64,000 nt of DNA from Arsenophonus sp045399315. Its GTDB lineage: Bacteria; Pseudomonadota; Gammaproteobacteria; Enterobacterales; Enterobacteriaceae. Location of the stretch: positions 1 to 64,000 of the forward strand of contig DAYVGO010000020.1 in assembly GCA_045399315.1 (NCBI GenBank). Reading direction: 5' to 3'. Of the stretch, positions 9,843 through 19,174 are shown piece by piece. A model generated the notes under the pieces. It saw only the letters and a program-made list of their open reading frames with translations, was not told the DNA's origin and made no database searches. How positions within the stretch are numbered: the first letter of the stretch is position 1; the number at the start of each line of letters is the position of its first letter. The position numbers and the translations under genes are program-made.

Positions 9843-10796
9843 GTTGATTAGCTTTATAACACTATAAAACTATTGGGTATGGTGATTGCTAATCGCCAAT
9901 TTAGTTTTATCAAAAAGATAAATTTAACCATATAAACTAGCAGACAAAAAAATTATTTGGCTAAATTATTAGCCATTCTCTAGTGATTAATTGTTTTATT
10001 TCAAAAAAATATAATAATAATTTTTAGTTATATTTAGCTAAAAATAACCACCAAAAGCAATAATAAACATAACATAAAAATAAAATAAGAATTTTTCTTA
10101 TTTGCTAAACTGTTTATTGAATATATCAATTTTCTTTTTCATATAGGAAATATTAAATATTTAAAAAAATATTATCTTCGCTAGACAACGTTAATACAAC
10201 TATAATTAATATTATTGATATATTTTGCTGTATGTAGCTATTAAAAAGTCAGCCCATTAAACTTTTAAAAATAGTTTTAAAACATAGCTATATGAGGAGA
10301 TGCATATCTTAATTATCTAATAAAAATTAATTAGATATAAATCGTATTATAGATATAAGTATATTATTTATACAAGTAATTTATAACACAGTTGTTTTAA
10401 GGCCAATAGCTATTATCTAGGATGTTGATAAATGTTACAAAATATTTTTAATAACAATTCTATAATTAAATACTATTTTGATACAAGTATTTTTTTAAAT
10501 TATTTTTATTAACTAACTAATTTATTAAATCACCTTATTTTTTATAATTATTCATATAGACTCCCTACCATATATCGTTAGCTTAATAATAAAAATTAAT
10601 AACCATTAATTATATAAAATATATACATAAAATTTTGTCATCATATTTTAATTTCAATTAATAGTTTTTTATTTTGTGATATTAAGAAATTTGAAATAAT
10701 TAATTACTTTATTTAATAACCATAAAATTAATATGGAAATAAAACAGCAGCAGATATAAAGGAACGATTGATTTGTAGCTAACGTAGTTAATAAAT
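9843..10796. other. Long AT-rich gap without recognisable genes
   Basis: Roughly 950 bases, with very high A+T, have stops in all six frames at short intervals. I see no protein fragment, no repeat array and no convincing RNA gene. A short GGCTAA/TTAGCC inverted repeat near 9958 is the only structure noted. This may be fully eroded former coding sequence. Confidence 0.5.
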
Positions 10797-10818
10797 GCTG
10801 GGTATTTAATTACCCAGC
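10797..10818 (-). terminator. Probable terminator after exbB-exbD
   Basis: A perfect 8-base stem, GCTGGGTA/TACCCAGC with a 6-base loop, lies just past the exbD stop. The following T-tract on the minus strand is weak (ATTTATT). Confidence 0.65.
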
Positions 10819-10838
10819 TTTAGAATATTAACAATAAG

Positions 10839-11267
10839 CTATTTGCTATTTTGTGACATCTCCATGCCAACTAATCCTACTTTAAGATAGCCAGATTTAC
10901 GTAATAAGTTCATTACATCCATTATCCTTTCATAATTTAGTGTTTTATCCGCTTGAAAAAAAATAGTGGTTTCTTTATTTGTACCTGTTATTTGATCTAG
11001 TACTGATGCTAATTGTTCCTGAGTCACATTTTGCTCGCCAACATACATTTGGCCATTAGCTTTAACCGTTAGAAATAACGGTTTTTCAGGTCTAGGTTGG
11101 GGTTTAGCTGTCGAAGCCGGTAAATTAACTTTAATATCTACTGTCGCTAATGGTGCAACAACCATAAAAATAATTAATAAAACCAACATGACATCAATAA
11201 ATGGGGTAACATTAATTTCATGCATTTCACCATTATCATTTAAATTATCGTTTAAACGAATTGCCAT
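10839..11267 (-). CDS. exbD: Energy-transducing membrane protein ExbD
   Basis: ExbD joins ExbB in the inner-membrane motor that uses the proton gradient to energise TonB-dependent uptake of siderophores and vitamin B12. From the ATG at MAIRLNDNLNDNGEMHEIN it has 142 residues (141 in E. coli). A GTG two codons earlier is possible, but an AGGA site sits at better spacing for the ATG. One membrane segment follows INVTPFIDVMLVLLIIFMVV, with the proton-path Asp in FIDVM. The periplasmic part holds LPASTAKPQPRPEKP and TIFFQADKT. Its start overlaps the end of exbB by 23 bases, indicating coupled translation. Confidence 0.95.
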   Translation of the reverse strand: MAIRLNDNLNDNGEMHEINVTPFIDVMLVLLIIFMVVAPLATVDIKVNLPASTAKPQPRPEKPLFLTVKANGQMYVGEQNVTQEQLASVLDQITGTNKETTIFFQADKTLNYERIMDVMNLLRKSGYLKVGLVGMEMSQNSK

Positions 11268-12213
11268 AACCACTTATCCTACTTTTTTTACTATTAGCTA
11301 AATCCAAATCCCTACCTAATAATACCGTCGCCTGTGCAACTACATCACCAACTTGACCACGAAAAGTATTAATCATACGAGCAAATAAATTATAAATAAC
11401 AACAGCTGGTATTGCCGCTACCAACCCTATTGCCGTTGCTAGCAAAGCTTCAGCTATGCCAGGCGCCACAACAGCTAAATTTGTCGTCTGAGAATGTGCT
11501 ATCTTAATAAAACTATTCATGATGCCCCAAACAGTGCCAAATAAACCAATAAATGGAGAAATAGCACCTATGGTCGCTAAATAGCCATTACCTCGTCCCA
11601 TATAACGACTAATTGAAGCAACTACTCTTTCTAGGCGAAAACTGGCACGATCTTTAGTTCCATTTAAATCATGACTTGCTGCTGATAATGTTTTTTCCGC
11701 GATAACTTCATCATATAATCTTCGAGTAACACTGTCTTTTTTAAATGTTGCCGTAATTTTTACCGCATCATCGAGTGATTTTACATTAGATAATTTTTGC
11801 TGCTCTTTGCCTAACTGCTGATATGCTGTAACCAGTTCGATACTTTTTGAGAAAAACAGTGCCCAAGTAATAATTGAAGCAACAACTAATCCTAACATTA
11901 CTGCTTTTACAACTAAATCAGCATGCTGATACATACTCCAAATCGAAAGATCTCGATCAAATCCTCCTTGAGTACTTAATAAATTGGGTTTTTGTTGTTG
12001 TGACGCTAAATTTTTTCCAGTGGAAAGATCTTTCTCGCTCAATTGCTCTTCATTAGCTGGGGTAGCTGATATTTGGTTTGCAATGGATATATCTTGCTGA
12101 TTAGTTGTGTTAGCCGGCTGAAACTGCTCAGACCGATCGGCCGGATTTGTCTCGGCGAATGTTATATTTATCAAACTCATTGCCAATAAAATAGAAGCTA
12201 TCAATTTACGCAT
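11245..12213 (-). CDS. exbB: Energy-transducing membrane protein ExbB, with N-terminal extension
   Basis: ExbB is the pentameric channel partner of ExbD. From the ATG with AGGT upstream the protein is 322 residues, longer than the 244 of E. coli. The extra N-terminus has a signal-like segment (MRKLIASILLAMSLINITFA) and a Gln/Asn/Ser-rich periplasmic stretch to about residue 85. This long form is known in other genera such as Pseudomonas and Serratia. The core follows, with segments VVASIITWALFFSKSIEL, IGAISPFIGLFGTVWGIMNS and ALLATAIGLVAAIPAVVIYN. It is first in an exbB-exbD operon, with metC missing between exbB and yghB compared with E. coli. A Fur-like palindrome lies about 150 bases upstream. 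Confidence 0.94.
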   Translation of the reverse strand: MRKLIASILLAMSLINITFAETNPADRSEQFQPANTTNQQDISIANQISATPANEEQLSEKDLSTGKNLASQQQKPNLLSTQGGFDRDLSIWSMYQHADLVVKAVMLGLVVASIITWALFFSKSIELVTAYQQLGKEQQKLSNVKSLDDAVKITATFKKDSVTRRLYDEVIAEKTLSAASHDLNGTKDRASFRLERVVASISRYMGRGNGYLATIGAISPFIGLFGTVWGIMNSFIKIAHSQTTNLAVVAPGIAEALLATAIGLVAAIPAVVIYNLFARMINTFRGQVGDVVAQATVLLGRDLDLANSKKSRISGYGNSFKR

Positions 12214-12640
12214 CAGTTGACCTATCACTCTTCGGTTATTTTACGCGACTCTTTTAGCTGATCATACTTAATGCCAGCCAGTCCATTAGTAGTAAATTTT
12301 CATTTACCACATTCTGATTGTGAAAAACAAACTGATCATACCAGACATTACATTATTTGATAGTAATGATCATTACTATTTGATGAAATTTTATTTATTT
12401 ATCGGTTACCTAAAGATTCTATTGCCCTTTGAACACTAGCCAGAAGTAACCATTGCAGTAAGTTTGATCTCCTTTCAATATTTTCACTATCAGATAAACA
12501 TTTTTTATCAAACTCGTTTCCATACCTCTAAGGTTAATAAATCCAACATAATCCAGCTTTTTAAGGTAAACTAGCAACTATATCGGTTCTTCACTTAGTT
12601 GTTATTAACAGGATAAGCTATACAAGTTCTTAATGAGATC
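12214..12640. other. Intergenic between exbB and yghB remnant
   Basis: This 427-base divergent region carries the Fur-like palindrome listed separately and presumably both promoters. I found no trace of metC, which sits here in E. coli. Confidence 0.5.
12360..12379. promoter_or_regulatory. Fur-like operator (perfect 20-base palindrome)
   Basis: ATAGTAATGATCATTACTAT is its own reverse complement. It resembles the Fur box in composition (AATGAT/ATCATT core) and lies between exbB and yghB, where iron-dependent repression of exbB is known in E. coli. The Fur assignment is inference; the palindrome is directly seen. Confidence 0.6.
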
Positions 12641-13254
12641 GTGATAGCAATTTGGCCTCATGATTTTGCTAAACTAATTAATCCCGATGTTTTATGGATT
12701 ATTTATGCAGTACTTTTTATAATTATTGTTTTAGAAAACGGTATTTTTCCTGCTGCGTTTCTACCAGGAGATACGCTGCTTATTCTTTCCGGTGCTTTGA
12801 TTGCAAAAGGTGTTCTTTCCTTTATCCCAACAGTTATTATTTTAACCATTGCTGCTAGCTTGGGTTGCTGGTTAGGTTTTTTGCAAGGCAGATGGCTTAG
12901 TGACACAGATATAATAAAACAATGGTTAAAACAGATCCCACAAGAGTATCATGAACGAGCAAACAGATTATTTAATAACCAAGTTTATATGCGCTTCTAA
13001 TCGGTCGTTTTTTAGCTTTTATTCGAACGCTATTACCTGTTTTAGCAGGCTTTTCAATATTAAGTCATCGTCGCTTTCAACTATTTAATTGGCTCAGCGG
13101 CCTATTATGGATTGGAATTATTGTTTCGTTAGGTTATGCAATAAACCAAATTCCTTTTATAAAACGTCATGAAAATATTGTCCTGAATATTTTAATTTTC
13201 TTACCTATTCTGCTGCTTATTAGCGGATTCATCGGCTCACTTATCTTATATTAG
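12641..13254 (+). pseudogene. yghB: DedA-family membrane protein YghB, frameshifted
   Basis: YghB and its paralogue YqjA are inner-membrane DedA proteins needed together for cell division and proton-motive-force homeostasis. A GTG start gives IWPHDFAKLINPDVLW, then ENGIFPAAFLPGDTLLIL with the conserved E and PGD residues. The frame closes after NRLFNNQVYMRF at 12998. Reading one frame over from about 12991 gives LLIGRFLAFIRTLLPVLAGF and RRFQLFNWLSGLLW to a proper end. A single small indel therefore breaks the gene; the rest is well preserved, so the loss looks recent. Position next to exbB identifies it as yghB rather than yqjA. A sequencing error is an alternative for a single frameshift. 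Confidence 0.85.
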
Positions 13255-13340
13255 AAACATAAAAAAACCAATTAAATAGATTACATTGTGGTAGTTCAGG
13301 ATATGAAACGGCCCCTGTTAAAGGAGGCCATTGCAAATAG

Positions 13341-16300
13341 TTAGTGACGGATCATTTCATGCATCTCTTGGACAGAAATAACCTGATCTGTAGGATCGGC
13401 GTTGAGTGAAATCACTGTCGCAAAACCCCCATTGATAGTAGTATCATAATTCACTTTATATTGTAATGCACTACGCCTGATAAGCTTTGAATCCTCTATT
13501 GCTCGACGTCCCGCGGTAGTATTGACAATATAACTGTATTCACCATTTTTTATTCTATCTTGAATATGGGGTCGTCCCTCATGTACTTTATTAACTAGCC
13601 GAGGATTGATACCTGCCTCACCCAGCACAATCGCTGTACCATGAGTTGCATCTAACTCAAAACCATGCTCAATTAACTTAGTGGCTAAATCAACAACCTT
13701 GGCTTTATCATTCTCTCTAACTGAAAGCAACGCGCGCCCGGATTTCTTTATAGTAGAAGAGCAGCCAAACATGGCTTTAGCAAATGCTTCAGCAAAAGTG
13801 CGACCAATGCCCATAACTTCACCAGTAGAACGCATTTCTGGTCCCAAAATAGGATCAACACCTGGAAATTTATTAAATGGTAACACCACTTCTTTGACAG
13901 AATAATAAGGTGGAATAATTCCTTTTGTTACACCTTGTTTAGCTAAAGATTGGCCGACCATAACACGAGCGGCTACTTTTGCCAGTGGTATTCCTGTTGC
14001 TTTGGATACAAAAGGCACGGTACGTGCAGCACGCGGATTGACTTCGATTAAATAAACTCGATTATCTTTAACCGCAAATTGAACATTCACTAATCCTCGA
14101 ACCCGTAGTTTAAAAACCAGTTTTTTTACCTGTTCACACATTACATTCTGTATATTATGGCTCAAAGTATAAGGTGGCAAGGAACAAGCAGAATCACCGG
14201 AGTGAACGCCAGCCTGTTCAATATGCTCCATAATACCACCAATTAACACAGTTTCCCCATCACAGACAGCATCTATATCAACCTCTATCGCATCATCCAG
14301 GAAATGATCGAGCAAAACTGGTGCATCATTGGAAACACTAACTGCTGTCTGAAAGTAACGGCGTAAATCAGTTTCGTCATAAACAATTTCCATTGCCCGT
14401 CCACCTAAAACATAAGAAGGACGTACAACTAATGGGTAACCGATACTATGAGCTTTTTCTATTGCCTGTTCAATGGTCGTAACTGTGGCATTTTCTGGTT
14501 GTTTAAGGCCTAAACGGGTCACTACTTGTTGAAAACGCTCACGATCTTCAGCTCTATCAATCGCATCTGGACTAGTGCCAATAATAGGAACGCCCGCCTC
14601 TTCCAACGCAAGCGCTAATTTTAATGGTGTTTGGCCACCATATTGTACAATCACACCTTCAGGCTGTTCAATTCTGACGATTTCTAACACATCTTCTAAT
14701 GTTACCGGTTCAAAATAAAGACGATCAGAAGTATCATAATCAGTAGAAACAGTTTCCGGATTACAGTTTACCATTATTGTTTCATAACCATCCTCACGTA
14801 AGGCCAAAGCGGCATGAACGCAGCAATAATCAAATTCAATCCCTTGACCAATGCGATTTGGTCCTCCACCTAGTACCATAATCTTAGATTTGCTATGGTT
14901 AGGATTAGCTTCACATTCATCTTCATAAGTGGAATATAAGTAGGCGGTATCTGTGGCAAATTCTGCCGCACAAGTATCCACTCGCTTAAAAACAGGGTGA
15001 AGTTTATATTTATGGCGTAATTTACGCATTTCAGCTTCAGAGACACCGACTAATTTAGCCAAACGAATATCAGCAAACCCCTTTCGTTTCAAAAGCCGCA
15101 AAAATTCCACAGTCAATCCATTGATGCCAAACTCAGCAACCTTTTCTTCTAAACGAACAATTTCTTCAATCTGAACCAAGAACCAACGATCAATATTGGT
15201 CAGATTAAACACACCATCGACAGACATACCCGCACGGAAAGCATCAGCAATATACCAAATACGTTCGGCACCTGTGTCTTTCAATTCACGACGAATTTTG
15301 GTTAATGATTCTAGTTCATCTAAATCCACTTTAGGATCAAAACCGGTGGCTACCACTTCTAACCCACGCAATGCTTTTTGCATCGATTCCTGAAAAGTGC
15401 GGCCAATCGCCATCACCTCACCAACAGATTTCATCTGAGTTGTCAGCCGATCATTACTACCAGGGAATTTTTCAAAATTAAAACGTGGGATCTTAGTCAC
15501 TACATAATCAATTGAAGGTTCAAAAGAAGCAGGAGTGCGTCTACCGGTAATATCATTCATCAATTCATCAAGTGTGTAACCTACCGCTAATTTCGCTGCA
15601 ACTTTAGCAATCGGGAAACCGGTTGCTTTTGATGCCAAGGCGGAAGAGCGTGATACCCGTGGATTCATTTCAATAACAATTAATCGACCCGTTTTAGGAT
15701 TAACAGCAAATTGAACATTTGAACCTCCCGTCTCAACACCAATTTCTCGCAACACTGCCATCGAAGCATTGCGCATAATTTGATATTCTTTATCAGTTAA
15801 GGTTTGAGCAGGAGCGACAGTAATAGAATCTCCCGTGTGGATCCCCATCGGATCAACATTTTCAATAGAACAGATAATAATACAATTATCATTCTTGTCA
15901 CGAACGACTTCCATTTCGTACTCTTTCCAACCAATAAGCGATTCATCGATCAATAACTCATTAGTTGGTGAAAGATCTAAACCTGCCAAACAAATGTCTT
16001 CAAACTCTTCACGATTATAGGCAATACCTCCGCCCGCCCCCCCCATAGTAAATGATGGGCGAATGATGCATGGGAAGCCGACTTTTGCTACTACTTCTAA
16101 CGCTTCTTCCATTGAATGGGCAATACCTGAACGTGCAGTTACAAGACCAATTTTCTTCATAGCTTTGTCGAATCGCTGACGATCTTCTGCTTTATCAATT
16201 GCATCAGCGGTTGCACCAATCATGGTGACAGCAAATTCTTTTAATACGCCTTTACGCTCTAATTGTAAGGCGCAGTTTAATGCAGTTTGCCCTCCCATAG

Positions 16301-16565
16301 TAGGCAAGATAGCATCAGGGCGTTCTTTTTCAATAATTTTGCGTACCACTTCCCATTGAATAGGCTCAATATAAGTGGCATCCGCTAGCTCTGGATCCGT
16401 CATTATTGTTGCTGGATTAGAATTGACTAAAATAACTCGATAACCCTCTTCACGTAGTGCTTTACATGCTTGAGCACCTGAATAATCAAATTCACAAGCT
16501 TGGCCAATAACAATTGGGCCAGCACCTAAAATCAGGATACTTTTAATATCTGTACGCTTTGTCAT
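13341..16565 (-). CDS. carB: Carbamoyl-phosphate synthase large subunit
   Basis: CarB makes carbamoyl phosphate from bicarbonate, ammonia (delivered by CarA) and two ATP, feeding pyrimidine and arginine synthesis. From ATG (MTKRTDIKSILILGAGPIV) it has 1074 residues against 1073 in E. coli. An upstream in-frame TTG overlaps carA and is unlikely; GGAGC precedes the ATG. Two homologous ATP-grasp halves are visible: GGAGGGIAYN and IEMNPRVSRSSALASKATG in the first, and VLGGGPNRIGQGIEFDYC and IEVNPRAARTVPFVSKATG in the second. The C-terminal allosteric domain ends in SVQEMHEMIRH. It lies 13 bases after carA. It appears fully intact. Confidence 0.98.
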   Translation of the reverse strand: MTKRTDIKSILILGAGPIVIGQACEFDYSGAQACKALREEGYRVILVNSNPATIMTDPELADATYIEPIQWEVVRKIIEKERPDAILPTMGGQTALNCALQLERKGVLKEFAVTMIGATADAIDKAEDRQRFDKAMKKIGLVTARSGIAHSMEEALEVVAKVGFPCIIRPSFTMGGAGGGIAYNREEFEDICLAGLDLSPTNELLIDESLIGWKEYEMEVVRDKNDNCIIICSIENVDPMGIHTGDSITVAPAQTLTDKEYQIMRNASMAVLREIGVETGGSNVQFAVNPKTGRLIVIEMNPRVSRSSALASKATGFPIAKVAAKLAVGYTLDELMNDITGRRTPASFEPSIDYVVTKIPRFNFEKFPGSNDRLTTQMKSVGEVMAIGRTFQESMQKALRGLEVVATGFDPKVDLDELESLTKIRRELKDTGAERIWYIADAFRAGMSVDGVFNLTNIDRWFLVQIEEIVRLEEKVAEFGINGLTVEFLRLLKRKGFADIRLAKLVGVSEAEMRKLRHKYKLHPVFKRVDTCAAEFATDTAYLYSTYEDECEANPNHSKSKIMVLGGGPNRIGQGIEFDYCCVHAALALREDGYETIMVNCNPETVSTDYDTSDRLYFEPVTLEDVLEIVRIEQPEGVIVQYGGQTPLKLALALEEAGVPIIGTSPDAIDRAEDRERFQQVVTRLGLKQPENATVTTIEQAIEKAHSIGYPLVVRPSYVLGGRAMEIVYDETDLRRYFQTAVSVSNDAPVLLDHFLDDAIEVDIDAVCDGETVLIGGIMEHIEQAGVHSGDSACSLPPYTLSHNIQNVMCEQVKKLVFKLRVRGLVNVQFAVKDNRVYLIEVNPRAARTVPFVSKATGIPLAKVAARVMVGQSLAKQGVTKGIIPPYYSVKEVVLPFNKFPGVDPILGPEMRSTGEVMGIGRTFAEAFAKAMFGCSSTIKKSGRALLSVRENDKAKVVDLATKLIEHGFELDATHGTAIVLGEAGINPRLVNKVHEGRPHIQDRIKNGEYSYIVNTTAGRRAIEDSKLIRRSALQYKVNYDTTINGGFATVISLNADPTDQVISVQEMHEMIRH

Positions 16566-16578
16566 TTTTCGCTCCTGA

Positions 16579-17745
16579 TCAATCAACTTGAGTCGCTAAA
16601 TTTATTTGACGATATTTTTTAATTAATTCAATAAAATAATCAAATAGCGGTTCTGCATCTTTAGGCCCAGGGCTTGCCTCAGGATGTCCTTGAAAACCAA
16701 ACGCAGGCTTATCGGTACGATGAATGCCTTGTAAGCTACCATCAAATAATGATTTATGGGTAACGCGCAACTTGTCAGATAAGGTTGCTTCATCAACTGT
16801 AAAACCGTGATTTTGTGCCGTAATCATGACGCGATTATTAATTAGATCTTTTACCGGATGATTGCCACCATGATGACCAAATTTCATTTTGACGGTATTT
16901 GCTCCACTAGCTAGTGCGAGTAATTGATGACCTAAGCAAATACCAAAAATGGGTATTTCGGTTGCTAAAAACTGTTTAATTGCTTTAATGGCATAATCAC
17001 ATGCAGCAGGATCACCAGGACCATTAGAAAGAAAAATTCCATCAGGTGCCATTTTTAATACTTCATCAGCAGATGTGGTTGCTGGAACAACCGTCAAATA
17101 ACAACCACGATCAACCAGCAATCGTAAAATATTACGTTTAACACCAAAATCATAAGCAACCACATAATAAGGTAATTGCTCTCGTACCTTAGTAGTCGAT
17201 ATTCCATTTGCTGCCAGATGCCAACTTTCTTGCTGCCAAGTATAACTATCTTTGGTGGTCACTTCTTTAGCTAAATCCAGCCCTTTTATTCCGTCAAACA
17301 GCTTAATTTTTTCTAATGCCAATTGTGCATCTAAATTATTACCGGTGATAATGCAACCATTCTGGGCGCCTTTTTCCCTTAATAGTCGGGTAAGCTTACG
17401 AGTATCAATATCAGCAATTGCTACTGTTTTATGACGCTTTAAATAATCTGTTAAACTTTCTTTGCCACGAAAGTTACTATAAATTAATGGTAGATCGCGT
17501 ATAACCAGCCCTTGTGCATGAATGATAGTGGATTCTTCATCATCAGGATTGATTCCTGTGTTCCCAATGTGAGGATAAGTAAATGTAACAATTTGGCGGG
17601 AGTAGGATGGATCAGTGAGGATTTCTTGGTATCCAGTTATTGATGTATTAAAAACAACTTCTCCAACAACAATTCTTTCAGCTCCAATGGATCGACCATG
17701 AAACTGGGTTCCGTCTTCCAAAACCAATATAGCTGGCTTAATCAA
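16579..17745 (-). CDS. carA: Carbamoyl-phosphate synthase small subunit
   Basis: CarA is the glutaminase that supplies ammonia to CarB through an internal tunnel. The protein has 388 residues (382 in E. coli). The N-terminal domain starts KPAILVLEDGTQFHGRSIGA. The class I amidotransferase domain shows the nucleophile Cys in FGICLGHQLLALASG and the partner His-Glu in FGFQGHPEASPGPKDAEPLF. It is the first gene of carA-carB. The 430-base region upstream should contain the promoters, but I could not place an arginine operator with confidence. Confidence 0.97.
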   Translation of the reverse strand: MIKPAILVLEDGTQFHGRSIGAERIVVGEVVFNTSITGYQEILTDPSYSRQIVTFTYPHIGNTGINPDDEESTIIHAQGLVIRDLPLIYSNFRGKESLTDYLKRHKTVAIADIDTRKLTRLLREKGAQNGCIITGNNLDAQLALEKIKLFDGIKGLDLAKEVTTKDSYTWQQESWHLAANGISTTKVREQLPYYVVAYDFGVKRNILRLLVDRGCYLTVVPATTSADEVLKMAPDGIFLSNGPGDPAACDYAIKAIKQFLATEIPIFGICLGHQLLALASGANTVKMKFGHHGGNHPVKDLINNRVMITAQNHGFTVDEATLSDKLRVTHKSLFDGSLQGIHRTDKPAFGFQGHPEASPGPKDAEPLFDYFIELIKKYRQINLATQVD

Positions 17746-18174
17746 AATACCCTCCAGAAGAATAAAAAATCATATATTGAGCATATTTATTCATGCATAA
17801 GCCAATAAATTAGTGCCAAAATGGACTTTAAGCAAATTTTTGGCAAATTGCGCGCATTCTAATGATGAGAAGAGTGATTGTCTAGTAAAAATAATTTTTT
17901 GTTATTTTTTAGTTAACTTATAATGAAAAATTATTGTAAGTAGTAAGATGATAAATTATCTTATCAAAACAATCGTTTGCAAACCAAGATAATTGCAAAA
18001 GTATCGTTTACATAAATTTCATTGTCAAAATGCGCAAAAAATCGGTTTAATCGATAAATTTTTTTATTTTTAATAATAAAAAGAACTGTTATCAAAGAAA
18101 AATTTAATAACGCCATAAATGAAGCGCAAACTAAAAAATTACCTTTTTTATCAAATAGTTAAAAAATAAAAAGA
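17746..18174. other. Intergenic between carA and dapB
   Basis: AT-rich, about 430 bases, no coding frame. It must carry the carAB promoter. A half-match to an arginine operator near 17780-17797 is too weak to call. Confidence 0.5.
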
Positions 18175-18996
18175 CTAAATATTGTCTAAACTTAACACAT
18201 CTTTCATACTATATAGGCCATTATTTTTCCCTATTAACCATAAACAAGCCTTAACTGCGCCATTTGCAAATGTCATGCGACTTGATGCTTTATGAGTTAT
18301 CTCTATGCGTTCACCAATATCAGCAAAAATTACCGTATGTTCACCAACAATATCACCAGCTCTAATCGTAGCAAAGCCAATACTGTTGTTTTCCCTTTCA
18401 CCAGTAATACCTTGACGACCATAAACTGCACAATTTTTTAAATCACGATCAATTGACTTTGCAATAACGTCACCCATCGCTAATGCTGTTCCTGATGGCA
18501 CATCTACTTTGTGCCGGTGATGAGCTTCAATAATCTCAATATCACTATATTCACCCATCACTTTTGCTGCTTTTTCTAATAACTTCAAAACCAGATTAAC
18601 ACCAACACTAAAATTTGCCGCTAATACAATTGGGATCGTTTTCGCTGCTTCTTCAATAGTTTGTATATCAGTTTGATTAAAACCTGTAGTGCCAATGATC
18701 ATCGCTTTGGCATATTTTTTACAAACTGACAGATAATATTGTGTCCCTTCGGGACGGGTAAAATCGATCAAAATATCAAATTTATCCAAAACATTAATCA
18801 GATCATCACTGACTACCACATTTAAGCGACCAATTCCGACTAATTCCCCACCATCAGTACCTACAATGCTGGAACCCTTTCTTTCTAGTACTGCTCCTAA
18901 AATAACGCCTTTTTGTTGTGAAACTGCTTTGACCAGTTCACGTCCCATGCGACCACCAGCACCAACAATGGCAACACGAATATCTGAATTAGCCAT
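18175..18996 (-). CDS. dapB: 4-hydroxy-tetrahydrodipicolinate reductase
   Basis: DapB reduces the dipicolinate intermediate on the way to diaminopimelate and lysine, needed for peptidoglycan. It has 273 residues, as in E. coli. The nucleotide-binding GAGGRMGREL is near residue 12, the catalytic block EAHHRHKVDVPSGTALAMG is in the middle, and HKASSRMTFANGAVKACLWL lies near the end. GAGAG precedes the ATG. Its retention beside the lost thr operon shows that the aspartate family is kept for cell-wall and lysine synthesis while the threonine branch is lost. Confidence 0.97.
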   Translation of the reverse strand: MANSDIRVAIVGAGGRMGRELVKAVSQQKGVILGAVLERKGSSIVGTDGGELVGIGRLNVVVSDDLINVLDKFDILIDFTRPEGTQYYLSVCKKYAKAMIIGTTGFNQTDIQTIEEAAKTIPIVLAANFSVGVNLVLKLLEKAAKVMGEYSDIEIIEAHHRHKVDVPSGTALAMGDVIAKSIDRDLKNCAVYGRQGITGERENNSIGFATIRAGDIVGEHTVIFADIGERIEITHKASSRMTFANGAVKACLWLIGKNNGLYSMKDVLSLDNI

Positions 18997-19174
18997 GTTT
19001 TTCTCTCTTGATTAAAAACAGATTAAATTGTCTAAGTTTGACAAGGTCAACACGCTTCTTAACCTAATATTGGTAATAAATCGCCAGTTATAAAAAAAGC
19101 CATTAGTTGTTGACTCCATTAGTAGAAAAATTGCTTTAATATAAAATGAATTTAATAAGATAACAAAATAGCTA

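Noticed and set aside
13300..13335. GGCC-rich inverted repeat just after the carB stop, a possible terminator.
   Set aside because: The stem has mismatches and there is no clear T-run.
17780..17797. Candidate arginine operator (ARG box) upstream of carA.
   Set aside because: Only one half-site (ATTCAT) is good and the spacing to the other is wrong.
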